DNA from: PALSA-612 sp963755155
GTDB lineage: Bacteria > Actinomycetota > Thermoleophilia > Gaiellales > Gaiellaceae
Length of the DNA: 64,000 bases
Assembly: GCA_963755155.1 (NCBI GenBank)
Contig: CAVWIV010000007.1
Span: 496,001-560,000, forward strand
Reading direction: 5' to 3'
Below are positions 35,254 to 44,056 of the stretch, piece by piece. The stretch's first letter is position 1; the number at the start of each line of letters is the position of its first letter. A program made the translations under genes and the position numbers. The notes beneath the pieces were generated by a model, which saw only the letters and a program-made list of their open reading frames with translations, was not told the origin of the DNA and made no database searches.

Positions 35254-35925
35254 ATGCGGTGGCCGCTGGACCCCCCGGAGCTGGCCGCCGAGCAGGACCG
35301 TCTGGCGGCCGAGGTCTGGACCGCGTGGCGTCCGCTCGGCCGCTACGCCGTGGGCGCGGTCTTCGTCTGTTTCGACCAGGCGTCCGGGGGGAACGGCTTG
35401 GCTGGTGACCGCGGGTTCGCAGCCGCTGCGTGCGGCGACGACGTGAGCGTCGTGACCGGGGAGGCGGCGGCCGACTACGCCTCCGGTCAGCTCGCGCTCC
35501 GTGAGGGAGCGCTGCTCGAGAACGCGGCGCGCAGCCTCGCCGCGCTACCTGACGTCCTGCTCGTCGACGCCTCGGGCCGCGACCATCCCCGTCGCTGCGG
35601 GCTTGCACTGCACCTCGGCGCGGTGCTCGGCGTGCCGACGGTGGGCGTGACGCACCGTCCGTTGAGGGCCGAAGGAGCGTGGCCGGACGACGAGCGAGGC
35701 GCCACGAGCGCGCTCGTACTGGACGGCGAGCGGATCGGCTACTGGGTGCGGACGAAGCGGGGCACGCGGCCGCTGGCGGCGCACGCCGCCTGGCGTACGG
35801 GGCCGGAGATCGCGGTCGAGGTGTTGCTCACGGCGACGGAGTCCGCTCGCGCCCCCGAACCGCTGCGCCGCGCCCGCACTGCCTCTCGCCGGCTGCGCGG
35901 ACAGCAGGCGCTGCACACCGCGTGA
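35254..35925 (+). CDS. nfi: Endonuclease V homologue lacking the first catalytic Asp
   Basis: 223 residues. Most of the EndoV core is clear: LREGALLENA (catalytic Glu), VLLVDASGRDHPRRCGLALH (catalytic Asp and His), GVPTVGVTHRPL and IGYWVRTK. EndoV cuts near deoxyinosine or inosine. The first beta strand, normally GVDVxF or ADVGFE with a metal-binding Asp, here reads VGAVFVCFDQ, with Phe at the aligned position. Either another residue substitutes or the enzyme is inactive or RNA/DNA-binding only. Its TGA overlaps the next GTG. Confidence 0.8.
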   Translation: MRWPLDPPELAAEQDRLAAEVWTAWRPLGRYAVGAVFVCFDQASGGNGLAGDRGFAAAACGDDVSVVTGEAAADYASGQLALREGALLENAARSLAALPDVLLVDASGRDHPRRCGLALHLGAVLGVPTVGVTHRPLRAEGAWPDDERGATSALVLDGERIGYWVRTKRGTRPLAAHAAWRTGPEIAVEVLLTATESARAPEPLRRARTASRRLRGQQALHTA

Positions 35926-37079
35926 GGCGGCTTCGCCGAGAACACGTCGCCGTCGCGTCGGGGCTGCTGCTGGCGGCTGTGGTCGCGGTGATCCTGCTCG
36001 CGCGCGACGGGGACGAGCAGCCGCCACCGGCGACGACGCACGCGGCGCCCCAGCCGCCGCCTCCACCGCCTCCACCGCCTCCGCCGAGCACGCCTCGCCA
36101 CCGTGCTGCCGTCCGCGACGGCAGGCTCGTCGTCGACGGCGCGCCGTTCTTCCCCATCTTCTCGTGGGGCGAGTGCACCGACGGGTTCGAGACGAGCCTG
36201 CCGGTCGGCACGAACCTCTACGCCGCGAACCGCTGCGGAGGCCTCGAGGCGCAGCTGCCCGCGCTCGGCGACCGTGCGCTCTCCGCGGCCGTGCAAGGCG
36301 AAGCTGTGCCCGATCCCGGCTCGGTCGTCGGCGTCTTCTACCCCGACGAGCCTGACGGCCAGGGCCTGACGGCGAAGACGATGGCGACGGTTCCGCCCTC
36401 GGCAGGCGTGCGCTTCCTCACACTCACGAACCACTTCTACTCGGGCGCGGCACCCCTCTCGTACGGGCGAGGTATCTACCCGGGCCTCGTCGCGAAGGCG
36501 GACATGGTCGGCTTCGACCTCTACCCGCTCCAGAACTGGTGCCGGCCCGAACGGCTCGTCGACGTGTACCACTCCCAGCGCGAGCTCGTCGAGCTGGCGA
36601 AGGGCAAGCCGACGTTCCAGTGGATCGAGGCGGCCGGCATGACGTGCCCCCACGACGGGCCGACGGCGGTCACGCCCCAGACCGTGCGGGCCGAATCGTG
36701 GCTCGCGATCGCCGGCGGCGCAAAGGGGCTCGGCTTTTTCCCGCCCGCGGCATGGACGGGGGACGTCGGCGAGGCGATCGCCGAGGTCACCGAGACGGTG
36801 CGGAGCCTCGGGCCCGAGCTCACGGCGCCGGAGACGCCGGCACGGGTCGATCCCGCCGAAGGCCTGGTCAGGGCAGGAGCACGGAAGAGCGGCGGCAAGC
36901 TCACGATCGTGGCGGCGAACGCCGGCTACGAAGCCGCCGAGGCGGCGATCACGGTGCCGGGGCTGAACGGCCGCGCGCTCACCGAGGTACGGACTGGTCG
37001 GCGCCTCGAGCCGGACGGCGACACGTTCGTCGAGCGCTTCCCGCCGCTCGGCGCGCGGGTCTACGTGACCGGCGGCTAG
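35922..37079 (+). CDS. Exported TIM-barrel glycosidase-like protein with polyproline linker
   Basis: 385 residues. N-terminal membrane anchor or signal (VAVASGLLLAAVVAVILLA), an 11-proline run near residue 45, then a soluble domain: GRLVVDGAPFFPIFSWGE, GVFYPDEPDG, MVGFDLYPLQNW, FQWIEAAGMT and GAKGLGFFPPAAW. The alternation of strand and helix with acidic residues at strand ends recalls GH42/beta-galactosidase-like barrels. I cannot assign a family. A small beta domain ends the protein. GTGA overlap with nfi. Confidence 0.65.
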   Translation: MRRLRREHVAVASGLLLAAVVAVILLARDGDEQPPPATTHAAPQPPPPPPPPPPPSTPRHRAAVRDGRLVVDGAPFFPIFSWGECTDGFETSLPVGTNLYAANRCGGLEAQLPALGDRALSAAVQGEAVPDPGSVVGVFYPDEPDGQGLTAKTMATVPPSAGVRFLTLTNHFYSGAAPLSYGRGIYPGLVAKADMVGFDLYPLQNWCRPERLVDVYHSQRELVELAKGKPTFQWIEAAGMTCPHDGPTAVTPQTVRAESWLAIAGGAKGLGFFPPAAWTGDVGEAIAEVTETVRSLGPELTAPETPARVDPAEGLVRAGARKSGGKLTIVAANAGYEAAEAAITVPGLNGRALTEVRTGRRLEPDGDTFVERFPPLGARVYVTGG

Positions 37080-37092
37080 CCGCCCGCGTTTC

Positions 37093-37098
37093 TATGAT
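37093..37098 (+). promoter_or_regulatory. -10 element for dnaE
   Basis: TATGAT nine bases before ATG 37108. It is the closest match to a consensus -10 in the window and would leave only two or three untranslated bases. Confidence 0.45.
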
Positions 37099-37107
37099 CG
37101 GTGTCCG

Positions 37108-40100
37108 ATGGCTGAGACGCCGTTCGTCCACCTCCACGTCCACTCCGAGTACTCGATCCTCGACGGCGCCTGCCGCATCCCCGCGCTGGCCGCTCGGGCC
37201 GCGGAGCTGGAGATGCCCGCCGTCGCGCTCACGGACCACGGCTCGCTCGCCGGCGCCGTCGAGCTCTACCGTGAATGCGGCAAGGTGGGCGTCAAGCCGC
37301 TCCTCGGTTGCGAGGTGTACGTCGCGGACGACCGGCACCGGCAGGCGAAGGGCTACGCGCACCTGACGCTGCTCGCCGAGTCGAACGAGGGCTACGGCAA
37401 CCTCATCAAGCTCTCGTCGCTCGGCTACCTCGAGGGCTACTACTACAAGCCTCGCGTCGACTGGGAGCTCCTCGAGCGGCACGCGACGGGGATCGTCGCG
37501 CTGTCAGGTTGCCTCTCGGGTCGCGTCTGCAAGGCGCTCGAGGAAGGCCGCGGGCAGGACGCCGCCGCCGATCTCGACCGACTCGCGCAGATCTTCGGCC
37601 GCGACTCGACGTACGTCGAGATTCAGAACGCCGGTCTCCCGGAGCAGGAGCGGATCAACCCGGAGCTCGCGAAGCTCGCTGCATCGTCCGGCCTGCCGCT
37701 CGTGGCGACGGGCGACGTCCACTACCTCCGCCACGAGGACGCAGTCGCTCACGACGCACTGCTGTGCATTCAATCGGGCAATTTGCTCAAGGACCCGGAT
37801 CGCTGGAAGTTCGACACGGACCAGTTCTTCTTCAAGTCCCAGGCGGAGATCGCGGCCGATTTCCCCGGCCATGTCGACGCTCTCGCGCGCACGGTCGAGA
37901 TCGCCGAGCGCTGCACGGTGACGCTCGAGCTGGGGCAGATCCTCCTGCCTTCGTATCCCACGCCTGAAGGCCGCGACGCGTTCGAGTATCTCGCCGAGCT
38001 CGCGGAGGCGGGGCTCGCCCGTCGCTATCCGCAGTCGACGCCAGAGCTCTCCGAGCGGCTCGCGTTCGAGCTCCGGACGATCCGCGAGATGGGCTTCGCC
38101 GACTACTTCCTCATCGTCTGGGACCTCATCGCGTTCGCGCGGCGCAACGGGATCAGCGTCGGCCCAGGCCGCGGATCGACGGCCGGCTCGCTCGTCGCCT
38201 ACTGCCTCGACATCACCGAGGTCGACCCGATGAAGTACGACCTGCTCTTCGAGCGGATGCTGAACCCCGGCCGGAAGTCGATGCCCGACATCGACATCGA
38301 CTTCGCCGTCGCCGGCCGCGACCGCGTCATCAACTACGCCGCCGAGAAGTACGGCCGCGACCGCGTCGCCCAGATCATCACGTTCGGGACGATGATGGCG
38401 CGCGCGGCGATCCGCGACGCCGGCCGCGTGCTCGACGTGCCCTACGGCACGGTCGACCGGATCGCGAAGCTCGTCCCCGAAGGGCCAAAGGTGTACCTCG
38501 AGGAGTCGATGAAGCCGGGGCAGGAGCTGAAGGCCGCATACGACGCGGATCCGGTCGTGCGCGAGATCGTCGATCTCGCGACCCCGCTCGAAGGGCTCGT
38601 GCGCCAGGACTCGATCCACGCTGCCGGCGTCGTCATCGCCGACCGGCCGCTGACGGACATCGTCCCACTCCAGCAGAAGGGAGCCGACCAGGAGCTCGTG
38701 ACGCAGCTCGCGATGGGCGACGTCGAGGCCCTCGGCCTCCTGAAGATCGACTTCCTCGGCCTCCGCAATCTCGACGTGATCGACGCGGCGGTGAAGCTCG
38801 TCGGCAATGTCGACATCACGGCGATTCCGCTGGACGACGGCCCGACGTACGAGATGCTCCAGCGCGGCGACACGGCGGGCGTCTTCCAGTTCGAGTCATC
38901 GGGCATGCGCGAGGCGCTGCGGCAGGTGAAGCCGACGGAGTTCGAGGACCTCATCGCGCTCGTCGCGCTCTTCCGCCCGGGCCCGATGTCGTACATCCCC
39001 GTGTACGCGCGGCGCAAGGCGGGTCAGGAGGCGGTGACGTTCGCCGACCCGCGGCTCGAGGAGATCACCGGCAATACGTACGCGATCTGCATCTATCAGG
39101 AGCAGTACATGGAGATCGCGAAGCAGCTCGCCGGCTTCTCTCCCGCCGAGGCCGACGACCTCCGCAAGGCGATCGGCAAGAAGATCCACGCGCTGATGGC
39201 GTCGCTGAAGGACAAGTTCGTCGAGGGCGCGCTCGCGAACGGGTTGGCGCCGGACGTCGCCCGCGGCCTGTGGAGCGACATGGAGAAGGCGCAGGACTAC
39301 TCGTTCAACAAGTCGCACGCTGCCTGCTACGCGCTCATCGCCTACCGCACGGCGTACCTGAAGGCGCACCACACGGCGCAGTACATGGCCGCGCTCATCT
39401 CGTCCGTCATGAACACGAAGGACCGCGTTCCGTACTACGTGAACGCGTGCGACGAGATGGGCATCGAGGTGCTCCCGCCGGACGTGAACGCCTCGCAGGT
39501 CGATTTCGCGGTCGTCGAGGGGAAGATCCGCTTCGGCCTCAACGCCGTGAAGAACGTCGGCGAGGCGGCCGCGCAGGCGATCGTCGCCGGGCGCGAGGCC
39601 GAGGGGTCGTTCAGCTCGCTGTGGGACTTCACGGAGCGCGTCGACCCGCAGCTCGTGAACAAGCGCGCGCTCGAATCGCTCGTGAAGGCTGGCGCCCTCG
39701 ACTCGACCTCGGGCTCGCGCCAGGGCATGCTCGCCGTGCTCGAGCACGCGCTCTCGTACGGCCAGACGAAGCAGGCCGACCGCGCGTCGGGCCAGGCGTC
39801 GATCTTCGACGACGTCGGTGGCGCTGAGGACGCGCCGAAGGCGACGTCGCATCCAGAGATCCCGACGGGCGAGTTCGAGAAGGCGGAGCTCCTACGGCTC
39901 GAGAAGGAGGCGCTCGGCATCTACGTCTCGGAGCACCCGCTGCATGCGATCCGCGACCAGCTGCGCCGCAAGACCGACGCGCGCGTCGCCGACCTCGAGC
40001 GCCATCGTGATGGCGACATCGTGACGGTCGCGGGCATCGTCTCGTCGGTGAAGCAGTTGACGACGAAGAAGGGCGACCCGATGGTCTTCCTGTCGCTCGA

Positions 40101-40500
40101 CGACCTCAGCGGCGAGGCAGAGGTGGTCGTCTTCAACAGCGTCTTTACGGCGGCACGCGAGCTTTGCCACACCGACACGGTGCTCGTCGTCAAGGGCAGG
40201 GTCGACCACAAGCAGCAGGGTGAGACGAAGCTCATCGCGCTCGAGGTGACAGGTTTCCAGGCGGCGCGGACGCCCACCGAGGTGCGGCTCAAGGTCGACG
40301 CGCGGGCCGCGCGGGCGGGCATCGTTCGCGAGCTCGGGCACGTCGTCCGCGACTTCCCGGGCGACGCGCGGGTCGTGATCGCGCTCCAGACGTCCGAGGG
40401 CTCACAGACGCTCGAGCTCGGCCCCGACTACCGCGTACGGCCAGAAGCCGACTTCTTTGCCGAGGTGAAGGCGCTCCTCGGCGAGGCCGCCGTCAGCTAG
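37108..40500 (+). CDS. dnaE: DNA polymerase III alpha subunit
   Basis: 1130 residues with no break. PHP domain (HLHVHSEYS, LTDHGSLAG, GCEVYV, ATGDVHYL) keeps its metal-binding His/Asp/Glu residues, suggesting PHP-type proofreading as in other actinobacterial DnaE. The polymerase core has GPGRGSTAGSLVAYCL and the catalytic PDIDIDF (Asp394, 396, 398). Helix-hairpin-helix and a C-terminal OB fold (IVTVAGIVSSVKQLTTKKG, about residue 970) follow. Its stop shares CTAG with the convergent VOC gene. Confidence 0.98.
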   Translation: MAETPFVHLHVHSEYSILDGACRIPALAARAAELEMPAVALTDHGSLAGAVELYRECGKVGVKPLLGCEVYVADDRHRQAKGYAHLTLLAESNEGYGNLIKLSSLGYLEGYYYKPRVDWELLERHATGIVALSGCLSGRVCKALEEGRGQDAAADLDRLAQIFGRDSTYVEIQNAGLPEQERINPELAKLAASSGLPLVATGDVHYLRHEDAVAHDALLCIQSGNLLKDPDRWKFDTDQFFFKSQAEIAADFPGHVDALARTVEIAERCTVTLELGQILLPSYPTPEGRDAFEYLAELAEAGLARRYPQSTPELSERLAFELRTIREMGFADYFLIVWDLIAFARRNGISVGPGRGSTAGSLVAYCLDITEVDPMKYDLLFERMLNPGRKSMPDIDIDFAVAGRDRVINYAAEKYGRDRVAQIITFGTMMARAAIRDAGRVLDVPYGTVDRIAKLVPEGPKVYLEESMKPGQELKAAYDADPVVREIVDLATPLEGLVRQDSIHAAGVVIADRPLTDIVPLQQKGADQELVTQLAMGDVEALGLLKIDFLGLRNLDVIDAAVKLVGNVDITAIPLDDGPTYEMLQRGDTAGVFQFESSGMREALRQVKPTEFEDLIALVALFRPGPMSYIPVYARRKAGQEAVTFADPRLEEITGNTYAICIYQEQYMEIAKQLAGFSPAEADDLRKAIGKKIHALMASLKDKFVEGALANGLAPDVARGLWSDMEKAQDYSFNKSHAACYALIAYRTAYLKAHHTAQYMAALISSVMNTKDRVPYYVNACDEMGIEVLPPDVNASQVDFAVVEGKIRFGLNAVKNVGEAAAQAIVAGREAEGSFSSLWDFTERVDPQLVNKRALESLVKAGALDSTSGSRQGMLAVLEHALSYGQTKQADRASGQASIFDDVGGAEDAPKATSHPEIPTGEFEKAELLRLEKEALGIYVSEHPLHAIRDQLRRKTDARVADLERHRDGDIVTVAGIVSSVKQLTTKKGDPMVFLSLDDLSGEAEVVVFNSVFTAARELCHTDTVLVVKGRVDHKQQGETKLIALEVTGFQAARTPTEVRLKVDARAARAGIVRELGHVVRDFPGDARVVIALQTSEGSQTLELGPDYRVRPEADFFAEVKALLGEAAVS

Positions 40501-40928
40501 TCGGCGAGTCCCTTCTCGCGGAGCTCGCCGAGCGCCTCGTCCGACTTCTCGAGGCCGGCGAGTCCCATGCCATCGAGGATGCGCGGCGCCTTCGTGAACT
40601 GGACCTCGCGGTAGTCGACGACCTGCCAGTGGTTGCCCCACGGGTCGAGGAAGTCGTGGCTCCCCACCATCTGCGCTCCCGCCTCGCGCGCCTTCTCCAA
40701 CGTCGCCGCCTGGTCGTCGACGACGAGGCCGATGTGTCGCCCGCCGTCAGGCGGCTGCGTCCTGCCCGACTCGAGAGCGATGAATTGGTCGCCCAGGTCG
40801 ATGAAGGCCATCTGCCGGCCGCGGCCGCGCAACGTGAGCTCGCCGAAGATCGCCTCGAAGAACGCGAGCGCCTCGTCGATCGATCCCACCTCTACGGCGA
40901 CGTGGTTGATGCCCACGGCACGCGGCAC
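40497..40928 (-). CDS. VOC-family (glyoxalase-like) protein
   Basis: 143 residues. GINHVAVEVGSIDEALAFF opens a single VOC module, HIGLVVDDQAATLEKAREAG is the second strand-helix unit, and FLDPWGNHWQVVDY ends it, so His and Glu-like ligand positions are plausible but not complete. GTG start with TACGCT exactly six bases upstream. The C-terminal 20 residues are helical and charged. Substrate unknown. Confidence 0.84.
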   Translation of the reverse strand: MPRAVGINHVAVEVGSIDEALAFFEAIFGELTLRGRGRQMAFIDLGDQFIALESGRTQPPDGGRHIGLVVDDQAATLEKAREAGAQMVGSHDFLDPWGNHWQVVDYREVQFTKAPRILDGMGLAGLEKSDEALGELREKGLAD

Positions 40929-40934
40929 GGAACC

Positions 40935-40940
40935 AGCGTA
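40935..40940 (-). promoter_or_regulatory. -10 element for leaderless VOC gene
   Basis: On the minus strand TACGCT, six bases, then GTG 40928. Confidence 0.45.
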
Positions 40941-40980
40941 GCCGCGGCGGTGTAAGCACGGCATCTACGAAGGAGGAGTC

Positions 40981-41481
40981 ATGCGAAGGCTTGTCGTTGT
41001 TGCAGCGTTTGTCGCGCTGCTGGTCGTGCCGGCCGCGAACGCCGGCGGTTGGGCGACGGTTCGAATGGCGCCGCCGCCAGCCGGCATCGATGCCGACGAG
41101 ACCTGGACGGCGCAGCTCATGGTGCTTCGGCACGGCGTCACGCCCACGAGCGGGGCGACGCCGTCGATCACCATCCGCGGCGCGAGCGGCTCGCACACGT
41201 TCGAGGCCACGCCCGCCGGCGCCGTCGGCGCCTACGTCGCGCAGGTCGTCTTCCCGTCAGAGGGCAGGTGGGACTACGAGGTGACTGACGGGCTCGCTGC
41301 GACCGGCTACGGCGTGTCGCAGACGCACACGTACTCGCCAGTCGTGATCGCGCCGACACCGGGCGTCACGGGCAGCGGGGTGCCGGTCTGGCCGTTCGCG
41401 ATCGGCGCTGCCCTGCTGCTGGCGCTCGGGGTCTTCATTGCCACGAGGCAGCGCCAGCGGAGGCCCGTACCCGCGAGCTGA
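40981..41481 (+). CDS. Exported beta-rich domain protein with C-terminal membrane anchor
   Basis: 166 residues: signal peptide (VVAAFVALLVVPAANAGG), an immunoglobulin-like or FixH/YtkA-like beta domain (TWTAQLMVLRHGVTP, GAYVAQVVFPSEGRWDYEV), a Pro-containing linker and a C-terminal membrane helix (VWPFAIGAALLLALGVFIA) followed by basic residues. The LRHGxTP and GxYxAxVxFPxxGxW pattern recalls copper/redox-related YtkA-like domains. Strong Shine-Dalgarno AAGGAGG. Function unknown. Confidence 0.72.
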   Translation: MRRLVVVAAFVALLVVPAANAGGWATVRMAPPPAGIDADETWTAQLMVLRHGVTPTSGATPSITIRGASGSHTFEATPAGAVGAYVAQVVFPSEGRWDYEVTDGLAATGYGVSQTHTYSPVVIAPTPGVTGSGVPVWPFAIGAALLLALGVFIATRQRQRRPVPAS

Positions 41482-41496
41482 GGGTGTACAAGAGCA

Positions 41497-42057
41497 GTGG
41501 TGAGCCGGCCACTCGACGAATCAGAGCTCGTGCTCCGTTCGCAGCGGGGCGACGAGGACGCCTACGAGGAGCTCGTGCGCATGCACCAGGGAATCGCCTT
41601 TCGCACCGCCTACGTCTTCACCGGCGGCGCCGAGGACGCCCAGGAGGCCGCGCAGGACGCGTTCGTCAAGGCTCATCAAGCGCTCGGGCGCTTCCGGGCG
41701 GGGGCGCCGTTCCGGCCGTGGCTCTTGAAGATCGTGGCGAACGAGGCCCGGAACCGCCGCCGCGCGGCGGGGAGGAGGGAGGGGCTCGCCGTGCGTGTCG
41801 CGGCGAGCGCCGGCGCGGAGGACGCGGCTCCGTCCCCCGAGTCAGCCCTCCTCTCCGTCGAGCGGCGGGAGGAGCTGATGGCAGCGCTCAACCGGCTGCG
41901 AAGCGAGGACCGTGAGGTGATCGCGTGCCGGTACTTCCTCGACCTGTCCGAAGAGGACATAGCCGCTGCGCTCGGCTGGAAGCGGGGCACGGTGAAGTCC
42001 CGGCTCTCGCGGGCGCTCGAGCGGCTGCGGGCCGAGCTGGAGGTGCAGGTTGCCTGA
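41497..42057 (+). CDS. ECF-type RNA polymerase sigma factor
   Basis: 186 residues. Region 2: EDAYEELVRMHQGIAFRTAY and AEDAQEAAQDAFVKAHQAL, then FRPWLLKIVANEARNRRR. Region 4: LRSEDREVIACRYFLDLSE followed by the helix-turn-helix IAAALGWKRGTVKSRLSRAL. Starts with tandem GTG codons. Its end overlaps the next gene by eight bases, the usual coupling with a membrane anti-sigma factor. Target promoters are unknown. Confidence 0.92.
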   Translation: MVSRPLDESELVLRSQRGDEDAYEELVRMHQGIAFRTAYVFTGGAEDAQEAAQDAFVKAHQALGRFRAGAPFRPWLLKIVANEARNRRRAAGRREGLAVRVAASAGAEDAAPSPESALLSVERREELMAALNRLRSEDREVIACRYFLDLSEEDIAAALGWKRGTVKSRLSRALERLRAELEVQVA

Positions 42058-42734
42058 CCTCGAGCGCGACCTCGTGGCACTCGCAGGTGTTGTTGACCTG
42101 CCGGCAGAGCGCGATCTTGCCCCGGCTGTACTCGCTCGATTGCGGCGGCGACCCGTACGCCGCCACGTGCCGTGGCGGCACCTCGCCGGGATCGCGGCGC
42201 TCGTGCTCGTAGTCAGTCTCGCCGCCACGATGGCGGTGCCGGACGCCCGCACGGCCGTGTTGCGCTTCCTCGGCATCAAGGGCGCGACCGTGATCCGCGT
42301 CGACGAGCTGCCGCCGGCGGCGGCGACGGTGCCGGAGTTCGGCGAGTCGGTGAGCCTCGCGGGAGGCGGAGCGCGTCGTCGGCTTCCGCCCGCTCCTCGT
42401 CGACGGCCGCCGCCCCGACGACGTGCGCATCGACCGTTTCTCGCCCTACTTCATCATGCTCTTCTACGGCGAGCCGGAGCTCCGACTACGACTGACCCAG
42501 ATGGTCGGCGGCACGATCGAGAAATACGTCCGGCTGGAGCAGAGCGTGGAGCGCGTGGAGGTGGACGGCGAGCCGGGGATCTGGGTGGAAGGCCGGCACG
42601 TCGTCTCCGGCCTGTTCGGAGAGCCCCGGCTGGCGGGAAACGTCCTCCTCTGGGAGCAGGACGGTCTGACGATGCGGCTCGAGGGCCGCGTCACGAAGGA
42701 GCAGGCACTCGCGCTCGCGCGCTCGGCGCAGTAA
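42050..42734 (+). CDS. Putative membrane anti-sigma factor (one frameshift)
   Basis: About 227 residues when restored. A 40-residue cytoplasmic part (LERDLVALAGVVDLPAERDL), one membrane helix (LAGIAALVLVVSLAATMAV), then an extracytoplasmic domain (FSPYFIMLFYGEPELRLRL, VEVDGEPGIWVEG). It has no zinc-binding HxxxCxxC motif, so it is assigned from position and topology. An extra G in the run at 42361-42363 breaks the frame; removing it gives SLAEAERVVGFRPLLVDG. Co-translated with the sigma factor. Confidence 0.75.
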
Positions 42735-42782
42735 AGAGAGCGCTCCCTCAGAAGGGGGAATCAGAACGGGGAGGTCGAACCG

Positions 42783-43001
42783 ATGGTCGTCCTGATGACG
42801 AACGCGGCCGACACCGAGCTGATCCTCGAAGCGGAGTCCGACCGGGTCACCGCCTGGCGGGCCTGCGAGCTGCTGAGGGCTGGCTACGAGCCGCTCACGG
42901 CTGTCGAGCTGGCTGAGCACCCCGAGGTAGACCTGCACCTCGCGCTCGAGCTCGTCGAGCGCGGCTGCCAGCCCGACCTGGCCGCGCGAATCCTTCTCTA
43001 G
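42783..43001 (+). CDS. Small hypothetical protein
   Basis: 72 residues, acidic and Leu/Ala/Glu-rich (TELILEAESDRVTAWRACEL, VDLHLALELVERGCQPDL), probably three helices and two conserved-looking cysteines. GGGGAGG lies about eight bases before the ATG. No domain recognised. Near the sigma/anti-sigma pair but preceded by its own 48-base gap. Confidence 0.6.
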   Translation: MVVLMTNAADTELILEAESDRVTAWRACELLRAGYEPLTAVELAEHPEVDLHLALELVERGCQPDLAARILL

Positions 43002-43065
43002 TCTGGCCGCTCCCTGTGGAGCGATTGACACGCTTCCGGCACACAGTTGGAGCTGACATGTAACT

Positions 43066-43078
43066 GGTGCCTGGCACC
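43066..43078 (+). repeat. GGTGCC-T-GGCACC dyad in the gap before lgt
   Basis: Perfect 13-base odd palindrome, flanked by further G:U/C:G pairing, in the 142-base gap between the 72-residue gene and lgt. It could be an operator or an intergenic hairpin. No second copy was noticed in the window. A TTGACA lies about 36 bases upstream (43025-43030) without a clear -10 at normal spacing. Confidence 0.35.
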
Positions 43079-43143
43079 GGTGTCGGCGCGTCGGCGCACG
43101 AGGGCGCTGCGCGAGCTCCGACGACAAGGCAGAATGCGGCGCG

Positions 43144-44046
43144 ATGTCGAGCCTCGTCGCCACCTTTCCGTCGCCGTCCACGGGCACGATCGAGATCGGG
43201 CCGCTGTCGATCCACATGTACGGGATCACGCTGCTCGTGGCGATCGTGTGCGCGATCGTGGTCACGGGCATCCGTTGGACGCGTCGCGGCGGCGACTGGG
43301 ATCTTGTGCTGCGCGTCGCGGTCTGGGGTGTCGCCGCCGGCATCGTCGGCGCCCGCCTCTACCACGTCGTCACGAGCTACGACCAGCTCCCTGACGAGTG
43401 GTACGGGCCTGTTGCGGTCTGGGAGGGAGGTCTCGGCATCTGGGGCGGCATCCTCTTCGGCGTCATCGCGGGAGGAATCGTCGTCTGGCGTTCCGGCCAG
43501 AGCCTCGCCCTGTTCGCGGATGCCGTCGCGCCGGGGCTCCTGCTCGCCCAGGCCGTGGGCCGGTGGGGCAACTGGTGGAACCAGGAGCTCTTCGGTGAGC
43601 CCACCGACCTGCCCTGGGGTCTCGACATCGACGCCGAGCACTGCCCCGTCGACTACCTCGATCTCACGGCCGGTTGCACGGAGGACTTCCACCCGATCTT
43701 CCTCTACGAGTTCGTCTTCAACCTCGTCGGCGTCGGCCTGCTGCTGCTCGTCGAGCGGCTCGTCCGCATCCGGCCGCCGGGGCTCTTCGCGCTCTACATC
43801 TCGTGGTACACGCTCGGGCGGCTCTTCGAGGAGCAACTGCGCATCGATCCTTCGCACGAGCTCCTGGGCCAGCGCTTGAACTTCTGGGTCGCGGCCGTGC
43901 TCTTCGTCTGCTCGACGGCGTTCTTCATCTGGTGGCAGTTCTTCCGCAAGCACCACGGGCCAGGCCCGAGCGCCTCCTCCCTGGAGTCGCCGCCCGAAGG
44001 CCCCGCCATGGCCGTCCCCAAGGGACGCGTCCGCCCGCCCCGTTAG
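43144..44046 (+). CDS. lgt: Prolipoprotein diacylglyceryl transferase
   Basis: 300 residues with about seven membrane segments. Lgt signature region: GARLYHVVTSYD, VWEGGLGIWGGILFGVIAG, and AVGRWGNWWNQELFGEPT (catalytic Arg/Asn block), then HPIFLYEFVFNLV and LYISWYTLGRLFEEQLR. It attaches diacylglycerol to the lipobox Cys, the first step for lipoproteins such as those at 7.5, 10.9 and 57.3 kb. A short basic tail follows the last helix. Confidence 0.96.
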   Translation: MSSLVATFPSPSTGTIEIGPLSIHMYGITLLVAIVCAIVVTGIRWTRRGGDWDLVLRVAVWGVAAGIVGARLYHVVTSYDQLPDEWYGPVAVWEGGLGIWGGILFGVIAGGIVVWRSGQSLALFADAVAPGLLLAQAVGRWGNWWNQELFGEPTDLPWGLDIDAEHCPVDYLDLTAGCTEDFHPIFLYEFVFNLVGVGLLLLVERLVRIRPPGLFALYISWYTLGRLFEEQLRIDPSHELLGQRLNFWVAAVLFVCSTAFFIWWQFFRKHHGPGPSASSLESPPEGPAMAVPKGRVRPPR

Positions 44047-44049
44047 CCT
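44044..44049 (+). promoter_or_regulatory. -10 element for scpA
   Basis: TAGCCT overlapping the lgt stop, seven bases before GTG 44057, with no ribosome-binding site. Confidence 0.42.
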
Positions 44050-44056
44050 CCCGCGG

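Noticed and set aside
36051..36085. Simple-sequence repeat of CCN triplets
   Set aside because: It is coding: an in-frame polyproline linker with mixed third bases.
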